This document shows, piece by piece, positions 44,048 through 52,534 of a stretch of 64,000 nucleotides of DNA. A model generated the notes under the pieces. The model worked only from the letters and a program-made list of their open reading frames with translations. It ran no database searches and was not told where the DNA came from. A program made the position numbers and the translations under genes. The stretch's first letter is position 1; each line of letters opens with the position of its first letter. Where the stretch lies: assembly GCA_964433755.1 (NCBI GenBank), contig CAYSSR010000001.1, positions 1,488,001-1,552,000 on the forward strand, given 5' to 3'. Origin of the DNA: JAUVXJ01 sp964433755 (lineage in GTDB: Bacteria > Chloroflexota > Anaerolineae > UBA7937 > B3-Chlor).

Positions 44048-45691
44048 ATGAAGAAGCAGGTAACCCTCAGTCTCTTGATGTTGACGTTGATTGTAGTGCC
44101 TCTGCTCTCGGCCTGCGCCACCCCTGCACCCACAGCAGCGCCGGAGCCCACGACTCCGCCCGAAGCCACCACACCGCCGGAGGAAGAGCCAACAGCACCA
44201 CCGGAAGAAGCGGAACTGCCGGCTGTGAACATAGCTCTTGGCGGAGAGTCGCTAACCACCATAGACCCGACCTCCCTTACTGGCGCCAACGTGTTGGCAA
44301 TCGCCATCAACGTGTACGAGACTCTCATCAGCTTCGATGAGAACGACCAGATGGTGCCGTGGCTGGCCGAATCGTGGGCATGGTCCGAAGACGGGACGAG
44401 CCTGACGATAAATCTGCGGCAGGATGTGGTCTTCTCCGACGGCAGCCCCATGACCTGCGCCGACGTTCTGTTCAGCATCGAGCGAGAGGCCGTGAACAAC
44501 ATGGCCGTCATGAACCAGCTCAACCCGGAACAGGGCTACCAAGGGAGTGAGTGTGCGGATGACTACACCTTCGTCGTCCACTACTCGACACCGAGTGCCC
44601 AGTTCATGGGCCAGACCCTCGGCATGGGCCTCTACGTTGTCTCCAAGGCCCAGTTCGAGGCGGTCGGTGAGGATGAGTTCATGATGAACCCCATCGGCAC
44701 TGGCCCTTACCAGATCTCAGACTGGAAGGAAGGACAATACGTCGATCTGGTGCCCAACGAGTTCTATTGGGGCGTGCCGGCCAAGTTCTCGATGGCCCAC
44801 TTTGTCCCTGCCCCCGACGAGTCCAACCGGATCGCCATGCTCCAGGCCGGAGAGGTGGACATGATCACCCAGGTGTCCGGTGTAAACCTACCGAGCCTGG
44901 AGGACGCCGGCTTCAATCGGATAGATGTCGCGCAGGCCCACGATATCGTGCTCATCTTCGACCTGGTCAACCCCAACCACCCCTGGTCTGACATCAGGGT
45001 CCGCCAGGCCATGGACTATGCGATCGACCAGGATGCCGTGATCGGGACCATCTTCAACGGCCAACACCAGGCACCAGTTTGGCTAATGGACTGGGAGCTT
45101 GGATATCAGCCCGAGTTTGGGGAAACAGACTTGGGCTATGACCTTGCGGAGGCACAGCGACTCATGGACGAGGCGGGCTATGCGGACGGCTTCACAATGC
45201 CGGTGGCGTACGCCGCCTTCATGGAGTGGGGGACGACCCTGCTTGACTACATCACCGCCCAGCTCGAGTTGATCAACATCACCGTCGAGCCTACAGGCAT
45301 CACCGACTTCATGGAGTTCATGGGCGCGCAGGAACAATGGCATGGAGCGCACACCGAAGGCGGAGGCGTATTCCTCTTCGATGTTGGCTATCCAGGCAAC
45401 CCAGACCCCAGCATCAACCTCACCAACGGCTTCTTCGGTGGGAAGGCCAACAGTCTGTTCTACCGCGACGACCTCGATCAGATAATCGCCGAGGCGATAC
45501 AAACGATCGACGACGAGGAGAGGGCCGATCTGATCGCGCAGGCCTATGCGATAGTCATCGACGAGCGGCCGGTGCTTCCCATTTGCCTCGAGGTCGCGAC
45601 CGCCATGGCGGCAGAGAACGTGACCTACACCAAGTCGTATGGCGGAATGGGCGCTGGCCCCGCCAAGCTCTGCGACCTCACCATGGAGTAG
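44048..45691 (+). CDS. Peptide-type ABC substrate-binding lipoprotein (SBP family 5), second system
   Basis: This 547-aa protein starts at ATG 44048 after GAGGAGGAAGG. It has a signal peptide with lipobox LLSAC, a long Thr/Pro/Glu linker to about residue 58, then the SBP_bac_5 fold: WLAESWAWSEDGTSLTINLR, DGSPMTCADVLFSIER, GTGPYQISDWKEGQYVDLVP, SDIRVRQAMDYAIDQDAVIG. It has its own strong promoter with an operator palindrome and is convergent to the four permease/ATPase genes that must serve it, with a shared hairpin terminator in between. Separate control lets the cell make binding protein in excess. Confidence 0.92.
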   Translation: MKKQVTLSLLMLTLIVVPLLSACATPAPTAAPEPTTPPEATTPPEEEPTAPPEEAELPAVNIALGGESLTTIDPTSLTGANVLAIAINVYETLISFDENDQMVPWLAESWAWSEDGTSLTINLRQDVVFSDGSPMTCADVLFSIEREAVNNMAVMNQLNPEQGYQGSECADDYTFVVHYSTPSAQFMGQTLGMGLYVVSKAQFEAVGEDEFMMNPIGTGPYQISDWKEGQYVDLVPNEFYWGVPAKFSMAHFVPAPDESNRIAMLQAGEVDMITQVSGVNLPSLEDAGFNRIDVAQAHDIVLIFDLVNPNHPWSDIRVRQAMDYAIDQDAVIGTIFNGQHQAPVWLMDWELGYQPEFGETDLGYDLAEAQRLMDEAGYADGFTMPVAYAAFMEWGTTLLDYITAQLELINITVEPTGITDFMEFMGAQEQWHGAHTEGGGVFLFDVGYPGNPDPSINLTNGFFGGKANSLFYRDDLDQIIAEAIQTIDDEERADLIAQAYAIVIDERPVLPICLEVATAMAAENVTYTKSYGGMGAGPAKLCDLTME

Positions 45692-45740
45692 GCAGGAGAG
45701 GAGGCTACTCCTCAGTTGAGTAGCTGAGCCAAGCACCACA

Positions 45741-45769
45741 ACGAGGGCTGGCAGAGTGCCAGCCCTCGT
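45741..45769. terminator. Strong bidirectional hairpin terminator
   Basis: ACGAGGGCTGGCA (45741-45753) pairs perfectly with TGCCAGCCCTCGT (45757-45769) over a 3-nt loop, giving a 13-bp stem; TCGTTT follows on the plus strand. It separates the convergent binding-protein gene and the ATPase gene ending at 45805. Confidence 0.88.
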
Positions 45770-45804
45770 TCGTTTGGCGGCGATAGTGTGGGCGGCAACG
45801 GGCG

Positions 45805-46794
45805 CTACCAGGGACTGGTGCCCGTGACCATGTGGCAAGCCACCTGATGACCACGCCCGACATCACACAGAGTGGGGGCTATGTGCCCACAGTCTATCCG
45901 GGCGTGGGGGCATCGGGGATGGAAACGGCAGCCAGTCGGCGGATCGATGGGGCTGCAGATCTCGCCTTTGAGCACGTTGGTATCCCTGGCTTTGCCCGGC
46001 GAGGGCTGAGGAACGGCCGCAAAGAGCGCCTGAGTATAGGGGTGCATCGGGTTACTGAATACTTCTTCGGTCTCACCCGTTTCCACTATCCTGCCCAGGT
46101 ACATCACGGCAACATGGGTAGTGATGTGCTCGAGCATGGCCAGATCGTGGGCAATGATCACGTAGGTGAGGTTCTCCTTCTCCCTGATGTCTGCCAGCAG
46201 ATTCAGTATCTGGGCGCGGATGGACACGTCCAGAGCGGACACGGGCTCATCCAGAATGACCAGCGAGGGCTCCAAGATGATGGCTATCGCGACGGCCACC
46301 CTCTGCTTCTGTCCACCACTCAACTCGTGCGGGTACTTGCGCAAGAGATCCTCACCTAGCCCCACCCGACCCAGTATTGCCTCTGTCACGGCACGGATAT
46401 CGTGCTTGGTCAGTTCCTTGCCGCGCTGAATCCCCAATGGCTCGCTTACGATGTCCCTTACACGCATGCGAGGGTTGAGGGAGCTGGCGGCGTCCTGGAA
46501 GATGGTCTGCACGTTGCTGCGGTACCATCTGAGATCTGCCCCGCTGAGGCTTTGTACGTCTCTCCCTTCATAGAGAATCGAACCGCTGGTGAGTTGCTCC
46601 AGGAGCAGGATGAGCTTGGCTATGGTGGTCTTCCCGCTTCCCGATTCCCCGGCCAGGCCAAAACAGGCTCCCCGATGGACGGTCAAGGAGACGTCGTCGA
46701 CGGCTTTGCACATCTTGTACCGTCTCCGAATGACACCCCCAGCCGGTATGGGGAAATGCTTCACCACATTCCGCAACTCGAGGAGAGTGTCCAT
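45805..46794 (-). CDS. Peptide-type ABC importer ATPase (DppF-like), second system
   Basis: This 329-aa ATPase has Walker A GESGSGKTTIAK, signature LSGGQKQRVAVAIAI, Walker B LVILDEPVSALD, and the C-terminal cysteine motif CRFHPRCPHARIDC. The gene begins at the base after the stop of the DppD-like gene. It is the last gene of the importer operon and meets the terminator at 45741..45769. Confidence 0.9.
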   Translation of the reverse strand: MDTLLELRNVVKHFPIPAGGVIRRRYKMCKAVDDVSLTVHRGACFGLAGESGSGKTTIAKLILLLEQLTSGSILYEGRDVQSLSGADLRWYRSNVQTIFQDAASSLNPRMRVRDIVSEPLGIQRGKELTKHDIRAVTEAILGRVGLGEDLLRKYPHELSGGQKQRVAVAIAIILEPSLVILDEPVSALDVSIRAQILNLLADIREKENLTYVIIAHDLAMLEHITTHVAVMYLGRIVETGETEEVFSNPMHPYTQALFAAVPQPSPGKARDTNVLKGEICSPIDPPTGCRFHPRCPHARIDCGHIAPTLCDVGRGHQVACHMVTGTSPW

Positions 46795-47784
46795 TCACAC
46801 CTGACCCTCGTTCAACAGCCAGCAGGCTGCATAGCCAGCCTCTCCAGTATCGAACAGCGGCGGATACTCCACCCTGCAGATGTCCATGGCCTTGTGGCAG
46901 CGCGGGTGGAAGTAACAGCCGGCGGGCAATCTCGATGGGTTCGGCGGCTCACCCTCGATCTGAAACAGCCTCCTCTGTTTCTGGCCTAGTCTGGGTATCG
47001 CCTGCATCAGTGCCTGAGTGTAAGGATGACCCGGGTACTCGTAGACTCGCTTGACGGTGCCACTCTCCACGATCCTGCCGGCATACATGATGGCTACCCG
47101 ATCACACACCTCAGCCACTATACTAAGGTCGTGGCTGACCAGTATCAGGCCCATGTTGTTCCGCTGCTGGATCTCTTTCAGAAGCTGAAGGAACTGTGCC
47201 TGGATGGTTACATCAAGAGAGGTGGTCGGCTCGTCGGCGATGAGGAGCCTCGGCGAACGAGCCATGGCTATGGCAGCGGCTGTTCTCTGCCGCATGCCGC
47301 CGCTGAACTGGAACGGATAGTCGTCCAACCGCTCCGCCGCTGACGGGATCTTGACGCTGTTGAGGACATCGATCACACGCTGCCTGAGTGCGTGTCTGAT
47401 CTTGTCGAGGCGGAAGGCCTCAGCCACTTGGCTGCCTATGGTGTAGACCGGGTTCAGAGACATCAAAGGATCCTGGAGGATCATGCTTATCTTCTTGCCC
47501 CGCCACCGCCTCATCTCGCTTTCTTTCTTGGCCAGGAGGTCCTCACCCTCGAAGATGACCTTGCCGCTGACAATACGACCCGCCGGTTGAGGGACGAGTC
47601 TCAGAATCGAGAGGCAAGTAACGCTCTTACCACATGCTGACTCTCCGGCCAATCCCAGGGCCTCGCCGGCCTTGACGGAGAAACTCACTCCATCCACAGC
47701 CTTCACTATGCCTACATCGGTATAGAAGTATGTCCTCAGGTCCTCTACCGACAAAAGGGGAGCTTCCGTCATCGTCTTTTCCAC
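46795..47784 (-). CDS. Peptide-type ABC importer ATPase (DppD-like), second system
   Basis: This 329-aa ATPase has Walker A GESACGKSVTC (Ala-Cys in the variable places), signature FSGGMRQRTAAAIAMA, Walker B LLIADEPTTSLD, and C-terminal CYFHPRCHKAMDIC. ATG 47784 or ATG 47772 may start it. It lies 7 nt downstream of the permease gene. Confidence 0.9.
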   Translation of the reverse strand: MEKTMTEAPLLSVEDLRTYFYTDVGIVKAVDGVSFSVKAGEALGLAGESACGKSVTCLSILRLVPQPAGRIVSGKVIFEGEDLLAKKESEMRRWRGKKISMILQDPLMSLNPVYTIGSQVAEAFRLDKIRHALRQRVIDVLNSVKIPSAAERLDDYPFQFSGGMRQRTAAAIAMARSPRLLIADEPTTSLDVTIQAQFLQLLKEIQQRNNMGLILVSHDLSIVAEVCDRVAIMYAGRIVESGTVKRVYEYPGHPYTQALMQAIPRLGQKQRRLFQIEGEPPNPSRLPAGCYFHPRCHKAMDICRVEYPPLFDTGEAGYAACWLLNEGQV

Positions 47785-47791
47785 GCTTCAC

Positions 47792-48646
47792 CTAGCGCAT
47801 CGACTGCCGTGTTCTCGGGTCCAGTGCATCCCTCACCCAGTCGCCAAACAGGTTGGCTCCCAGCACGGTCATGGTGATAGCTATCCCGGCAAAGGTTGGG
47901 ATCCACCAGGCCGAACTCATGTAGGCCACGCTACCGGATATCAAGGTGCCCCAGGCGGTCTGCGGCGGCTGGATCCCCACGCCCAGGAAAGACAGGCCCG
48001 ACTCCATCATGATGGCACCGCCAAGTCCCAGGCTGGTCATGACGACTGTGATGTTCAAGACATTCGGGAACAGGTGTTTTGCCATGATGCGAGCATCGCT
48101 GGCACCAGTGACCTTGGCCAGCGCGACGTAGTCAAGTTGCTTGAGGGTCAAGACCTCCGCCCTGATCATCCTGGTGGGCTGAGGCCACATGGTCAGCGAA
48201 ATGGCCAGGATCACGGGGCCCAGTCCCTGAACGCCCGCGTGTCGCGTTACCGCCACGAACATCAGCGTGAAGAATACCCCTGGTATGGCCATCCACGTGT
48301 CAACAAGTCTCATGGTCAATTGATCAGTCCTACCACCGAAATAGCCGGCAGCCATCCCTATGACCATCCCGAGGAAGGTTGACAACACAGCCCCGAACAG
48401 GCCAACCAGCAGAGAGGCCCTGGCTCCCTCTACCAGCCGACTGAGCAGATCTCTTCCTAGTTGGTCGGTGCCAAGAGGATAGGACCACTCTCCCCCGGGC
48501 AACCACGCCGGTGGCTGGTAGGCTCTGGAGAGATCCAAGAGATGCGGCTCGTGGGGGTATATCAAAGGCCCAAGGATGCCAAAGACCAGCAGCGGTGCCA
48601 GCAAGAGCAGCGGTAGCACCGGGAATCGCTTGGCCCAGCGATACAC
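47792..48646 (-). CDS. Peptide-type ABC importer permease (DppC-like), second system
   Basis: This 284-aa permease runs from GTG 48646. An AGGAGG lies about 75 nt further upstream in frame with a longer open frame but without a usual start codon there, so the N-terminus is uncertain. YPLGTDQLGRDLLSRLVEGA and the coupling segment ALAKVTGASDARIMAKHLFP are typical of DppC. There are six hydrophobic segments. Confidence 0.87.
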   Translation of the reverse strand: MYRWAKRFPVLPLLLLAPLLVFGILGPLIYPHEPHLLDLSRAYQPPAWLPGGEWSYPLGTDQLGRDLLSRLVEGARASLLVGLFGAVLSTFLGMVIGMAAGYFGGRTDQLTMRLVDTWMAIPGVFFTLMFVAVTRHAGVQGLGPVILAISLTMWPQPTRMIRAEVLTLKQLDYVALAKVTGASDARIMAKHLFPNVLNITVVMTSLGLGGAIMMESGLSFLGVGIQPPQTAWGTLISGSVAYMSSAWWIPTFAGIAITMTVLGANLFGDWVRDALDPRTRQSMR

Positions 48647-48729
48647 GGTGGCTGAGTCTGTGGAGCGAAGGTTGGAGACCTGTTCCCTAGTAACCGTGGC
48701 CGAACCTCCTATTGGCTCCTCTTTCCCAT

Positions 48730-49647
48730 CTAGTCATACTTGATCCGTGGATCCAGGTACACGAAGAGTATGTCGACTACCAGCATGATAAGAACTAGAG
48801 CGGACGAAGTAACGAGCGTTATGGTTTGGATGATGGGGTAGTCCCGGCCCGAAATCGAATCCACCATCAAAGCACCAACGCCCGGCCAACGGAAGACGGT
48901 CTCTATGAACACAGAACCGCCCAGCAACATCGCCAACTGCATGCCCATCAACATGACCACCGGGATGAGGGCATTCCTGAGCGCATGCTTGACGATCACC
49001 ACCCACTCTGGGTTACCCTTGATCCTGGCCAGCTTCACGTACTCGCAATCCAAGGTATCCATCAGAGATGTGCGTGTGACCCGCATGACGAAAGTCAGCG
49101 AGAACCAGGACAAGGAGAGTACCGGCAAGATCATGTGTTTGATGCCACCCATGCCGCTGGTTGGCAGCCAACCAAGCCTCACCGCGAAAACCAGCATCAA
49201 CATCACCGCCAGCCAGAAGGGAGGCACGGCCAGCCCTAGCAGAGCGAATGACTGCCCCACCCACTGCACCCACTTGCTGCGATATAGTGCGGCGAGGATG
49301 CCGAGCAATACCCCCAGGACATTCCCTATCACGAAGGCCGACAATCCTAGCTGGAGAGTGACTGGCAGACGGTTGCGAACGATCTCCAGTGCGGGGCGTT
49401 GATAGGCGAACGAAGTGCCAAAATCTCCCCGTAGGGCATCCCCAACGAAGACGAGGTATTGAACAGGGATCGGCTTGTCCAAGCCGAACTTGACACGGAC
49501 GGCTTGAAGTGTCTCCTCGGATGCATTTGTCGGCGCGTAGAGGCGGGCGACATCTCCAGAAAGTCGCGCTGCGACAAAGACAATCACGCTGACGCCGAAG
49601 ATGGTCACCACGCCCAGCATCACCCGGCTCAGCACATATCTTCTCAA
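48730..49647 (-). CDS. Peptide-type ABC importer permease (DppB-like), second system
   Basis: I start at TTG 49647, directly after AGGAGAGAGAG, giving 305 aa; the frame extends to 49746 but would overlap the SnoaL-like gene and adds a charged, non-family stretch. YVLSRVMLGVVTIFGVSVIV, FGLDKPIPVQYLVFVGDALR, GDFGTSFAYQRPAL and the coupling segment YVKLARIKGNPEWVVIVKHA are typical of DppB. It lies 70 nt downstream of the SnoaL-like gene, so importer and catabolic genes share an operon. Confidence 0.87.
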   Translation of the reverse strand: MRRYVLSRVMLGVVTIFGVSVIVFVAARLSGDVARLYAPTNASEETLQAVRVKFGLDKPIPVQYLVFVGDALRGDFGTSFAYQRPALEIVRNRLPVTLQLGLSAFVIGNVLGVLLGILAALYRSKWVQWVGQSFALLGLAVPPFWLAVMLMLVFAVRLGWLPTSGMGGIKHMILPVLSLSWFSLTFVMRVTRTSLMDTLDCEYVKLARIKGNPEWVVIVKHALRNALIPVVMLMGMQLAMLLGGSVFIETVFRWPGVGALMVDSISGRDYPIIQTITLVTSSALVLIMLVVDILFVYLDPRIKYD

Positions 49648-49717
49648 CTCTCTCTCCTGCCGCCTGCGGTCGATATCGAGGGGGCTGGATGCCCTCTGAT
49701 CGCACCCGTGCTCCCGG

Positions 49718-50224
49718 TCACCAAAGGCCCTCTGGCGGACCACCACCAGGCAACCCCATGCGCTCTTCCCAGTTCATGTAGCTGATCTTCCACCTGCCGT
49801 TCTCTCTGACGTACTCCATGGTGTAGAAGCCCTGCACCCAGAACAGTGACTGGCCGGTGCGCGGGTAGCAGTACATCATGTACAGCAGCCAGGTGCCTTT
49901 CGCCGTGTCACCGTCGACCTCGACCATGGGGTGGACCAGCACATCGCCTTCCCTGCCAGCATGGGTGATCGAAAGCTGCTCTTTGAACCACTTTCTGATA
50001 TTGGCGTTGCCCGTGATCGGTTCGTGGAGGTAGACATCCACCTTCGCGTTCTCGGCAAAGCAGTCGGCGCAGTCATCCCACTCGGTGCATATCAGGGCAT
50101 TGACGTAGCGCCTCTGTAGCTCGTGAATCTCCTGAATGTCCTCAGTAACCCTGACCCGTTTCTCCAGCTCCTTCAGGGCACCCTCAACGGCCTTCAGTCT
50201 TCGTTCCATCTCCTCTGCGGTCAT
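49718..50224 (-). CDS. SnoaL-like (NTF2-fold) protein, second copy
   Basis: I start at ATG 50224 after GGGGAG, giving 168 aa. A short coiled-coil-like N-terminus (MERRLKAVEGALKELEKRV) precedes the SnoaL_4 fold: IQEIHELQRRYVNALICTEW, CFAENAKVDVYLHEPITGNA, VLVHPMVEVDGDTAKGTWLL, YTMEYVRENGRWKISYMNWE. BaiE-type dehydratases and steroid isomerases share this fold. It sits between the enoate-reductase gene (38 nt upstream) and the importer genes. Confidence 0.8.
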   Translation of the reverse strand: MTAEEMERRLKAVEGALKELEKRVRVTEDIQEIHELQRRYVNALICTEWDDCADCFAENAKVDVYLHEPITGNANIRKWFKEQLSITHAGREGDVLVHPMVEVDGDTAKGTWLLYMMYCYPRTGQSLFWVQGFYTMEYVRENGRWKISYMNWEERMGLPGGGPPEGLW

Positions 50225-50262
50225 CGTGCTTCTCCCCTGGACCAACCTCTGTGAACCCTCTC

Positions 50263-52362
50263 CTATACTTCGTTGCCAATCCTCCAACCATCGGCAATGG
50301 CATCCACGATCATCCGGGGCTCCTGGCAGTCCCCAATGGCGTAGACCTCAGGGGCTTTGCCCTGAAGGCTCTCGAACAAAGTGGTGTCTGGCTTCAAGGG
50401 CGAAGTGGGAATGATACTGTCGGCTTGAAGATTCTGCTTCTCTCCATCTTTGGTAGTGATGGCCAGACCTTCGTCTGTGATCTCCAGCGACTCGACACCG
50501 TTGATCATGGGCACGCCTTTCTTACCGAGCCAGTCCAGAAACAGTCCCAGCCGGAAGTCTATCATGCCCTCACCCGGAGCCTCAGCCGTGTCCACAATGG
50601 TCACCTCTCGGCCTCGTTTGATCAAGAACTCAGCGGTCTCGCAGCCGTGCACTCCGCTGCCGATGACGACGACTCTCCTGCCAATAGGTAGCCAGAACCT
50701 GGTTAGCCATCCCAGGATTCTGGGCCCGAAGAGCCCCAAGAAGGGCTCGACCTGGCGGTGCAGGGCAGGCGTGGTGACCACGTTCTCACCGTCGATACCG
50801 GCGATGTCGGGAACAGTGGGCATGCCGCCGGTAGCCACGATGACCACGTCTGGCTTGAGCTCCTCGATCAATGCGCCATCCACTTCTTGACCAAAGTGCG
50901 TTCTTACACCCAGCTTATCAAGCTGGGTCTTCAGATAGCGCACCATGCCAGGCAGATCTTCAAGCTCGATGCCCTTGATCAACGCTGCCAGGCGGAGTGA
51001 TCCACCCAATCTGGACGATCTCTCGTACAGGGTGACCTCGTGTCCCCGCATCGCCGCCACCCTGGCCGCCTCCATGCCTGCTGGCCCGCCACCTACCACC
51101 ACTACTCTCTTTCGCTTCTCAGCTTGGTCTACGGTGTACTTCTCGGTGGCTATGGCCGCGTTGATGCGGCAGCGGCGCTTCATCTGTATAGTCTGGTCCA
51201 GGCAGGTACCGCATGCGGTACATGGTGCGATATCCTCCAGTCTCCCTGCGGCGACCTTGTTTGGGAGTCCTGGATCGGCGAAGATGCCCCTGCTCATGGC
51301 GATGAAGTCCGCCTTGCCCTCACGCAGGACTTGCTCCCCCAGTTCAGGGTCAACCTTGCCTACGACGATCACTGGGATAGACAGGACCTGTTTCATACCC
51401 TCAGCCAGGCAGATGTTGGCGCCCGCTCCCCTGTGACTCGCGTTGTACTCCTTGGGGAATTCCTGCACTGGAATAGGGGGCTCTGGATAGAAGAGGTAGT
51501 CGGGGAGAAAGCCGCCGACGTGGTACCCCAGCCACGAGTTCCTCACCTGAATGGCGTCGGCGCCGGCCGCCTCCAGGAGCTTGGCCAGTCCCTGGCTATC
51601 CTCAACCGTCATACAGTTGCTGTCATCGATGCCGGCGGTCCTGCCTATCTCGATCCCATTCATGCAGACGCAGACAGGGAAATCCTGCCCGGCGCGTTTC
51701 TTGATCTCCCGTATGATCTCCACTAGAAAGCGAGCTCTCTTCTCCCGAGTCCCGCCGTAGGCATCCTCTCGTCTATTCCAGAAGGGAGACAGGAAGTTGT
51801 TTCCCAAGTGGGTGCTGCCAGCGTTGATATCTACGCCATCAAAGCCAGCCTTCTGTGCCCGCACCGCAGCACTGGCCCACTTGTCCACGATTTCCTCGAT
51901 CTCCGGGATGGTGAGTTCTCTGAGCAAGTCGCGCTGGAAATCACCCGGTGCATCCAGTTTGATCGGCGATGCGCCTATGGGTTGTAAGTCGGAAATAGGC
52001 GGCTCGTTGGGGAAAAGCGGGTTCTGCCATGGTCCCAGGTGGACCATTTGCATGAAAGTCGGGCAGTCATGCTTGTGGATTGCCTGCACCAGCTCGCTCA
52101 GGCCTTCGATGTACTTGTCGTCGTCGATACGGTACTGTTGCCTCCAGCGGGCACTCGAAGGGTAGTCAATGGTGGGGGACTCGACGATCAGCAGGCCTAT
52201 GCCGCCCTTGGCTATCGCTTTGTAGTAAGCCAGGATGGTCTGGTTCATGTGAAGCTCGTCTTGGTCCCAGTACAACGTAGTCGCGCCCGTCTTGATCATC
52301 CGGTTCCGGGTCCTCACCGATCCTATACAACAGGGCTCGAGTAGCTTCTCGAATCTATTCAT
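50263..52362 (-). CDS. Old-Yellow-Enzyme-type FMN/Fe-S/FAD reductase (BaiCD/2,4-dienoyl-CoA reductase-like), copy 1
   Basis: This is a 699-aa three-part enzyme. The N-terminal FMN TIM barrel (to about 370) contains GFDGVDINAGSTHLGNNFLS; where relatives have His-Ala-Ala-His, this reads Asn-Ala-Gly-Ser, followed by Thr-His. CTACGTCLDQTIQMKRRC binds the [4Fe-4S] cluster, one residue shorter between the second and third Cys than in E. coli dienoyl-CoA reductase. RVVVVGGGPAGMEAARVAAM and RRVVVIGSGVHGCETAEFLI bind FAD and NAD(P)H. Relatives reduce dienoyl-CoA or 3-oxo-4-ene steroids. It is encoded 38 nt before the SnoaL-like gene and importer. Confidence 0.88.
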   Translation of the reverse strand: MNRFEKLLEPCCIGSVRTRNRMIKTGATTLYWDQDELHMNQTILAYYKAIAKGGIGLLIVESPTIDYPSSARWRQQYRIDDDKYIEGLSELVQAIHKHDCPTFMQMVHLGPWQNPLFPNEPPISDLQPIGASPIKLDAPGDFQRDLLRELTIPEIEEIVDKWASAAVRAQKAGFDGVDINAGSTHLGNNFLSPFWNRREDAYGGTREKRARFLVEIIREIKKRAGQDFPVCVCMNGIEIGRTAGIDDSNCMTVEDSQGLAKLLEAAGADAIQVRNSWLGYHVGGFLPDYLFYPEPPIPVQEFPKEYNASHRGAGANICLAEGMKQVLSIPVIVVGKVDPELGEQVLREGKADFIAMSRGIFADPGLPNKVAAGRLEDIAPCTACGTCLDQTIQMKRRCRINAAIATEKYTVDQAEKRKRVVVVGGGPAGMEAARVAAMRGHEVTLYERSSRLGGSLRLAALIKGIELEDLPGMVRYLKTQLDKLGVRTHFGQEVDGALIEELKPDVVIVATGGMPTVPDIAGIDGENVVTTPALHRQVEPFLGLFGPRILGWLTRFWLPIGRRVVVIGSGVHGCETAEFLIKRGREVTIVDTAEAPGEGMIDFRLGLFLDWLGKKGVPMINGVESLEITDEGLAITTKDGEKQNLQADSIIPTSPLKPDTTLFESLQGKAPEVYAIGDCQEPRMIVDAIADGWRIGNEV

Positions 52363-52483
52363 TCGTGTCCCCTTCGTTCTTGACTACCTTGCTGTGTGCC
52401 CGAATCACCAACCCCGAGAGTGACCTCGCAGGTCCTGGCCCTTGGGCCGGGTGATGTGAGGTAGACGCTCCAACTTCCCTGGC

Positions 52484-52512
52484 ATGACTTCTGACACGAC
52501 CGGCGCTATAAT
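52484..52512 (+). promoter_or_regulatory. Candidate promoter of the Fe-S aldo/keto reductase gene
   Basis: ATGACT (52484-52489, four of six consensus bases), 17 nt, then a perfect TATAAT (52507-52512). The start would be near 52519, only about 15-28 nt before the two candidate start codons. Confidence 0.5.
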
Positions 52513-52534
52513 GACGCATTGGAATCCCAGTTGA

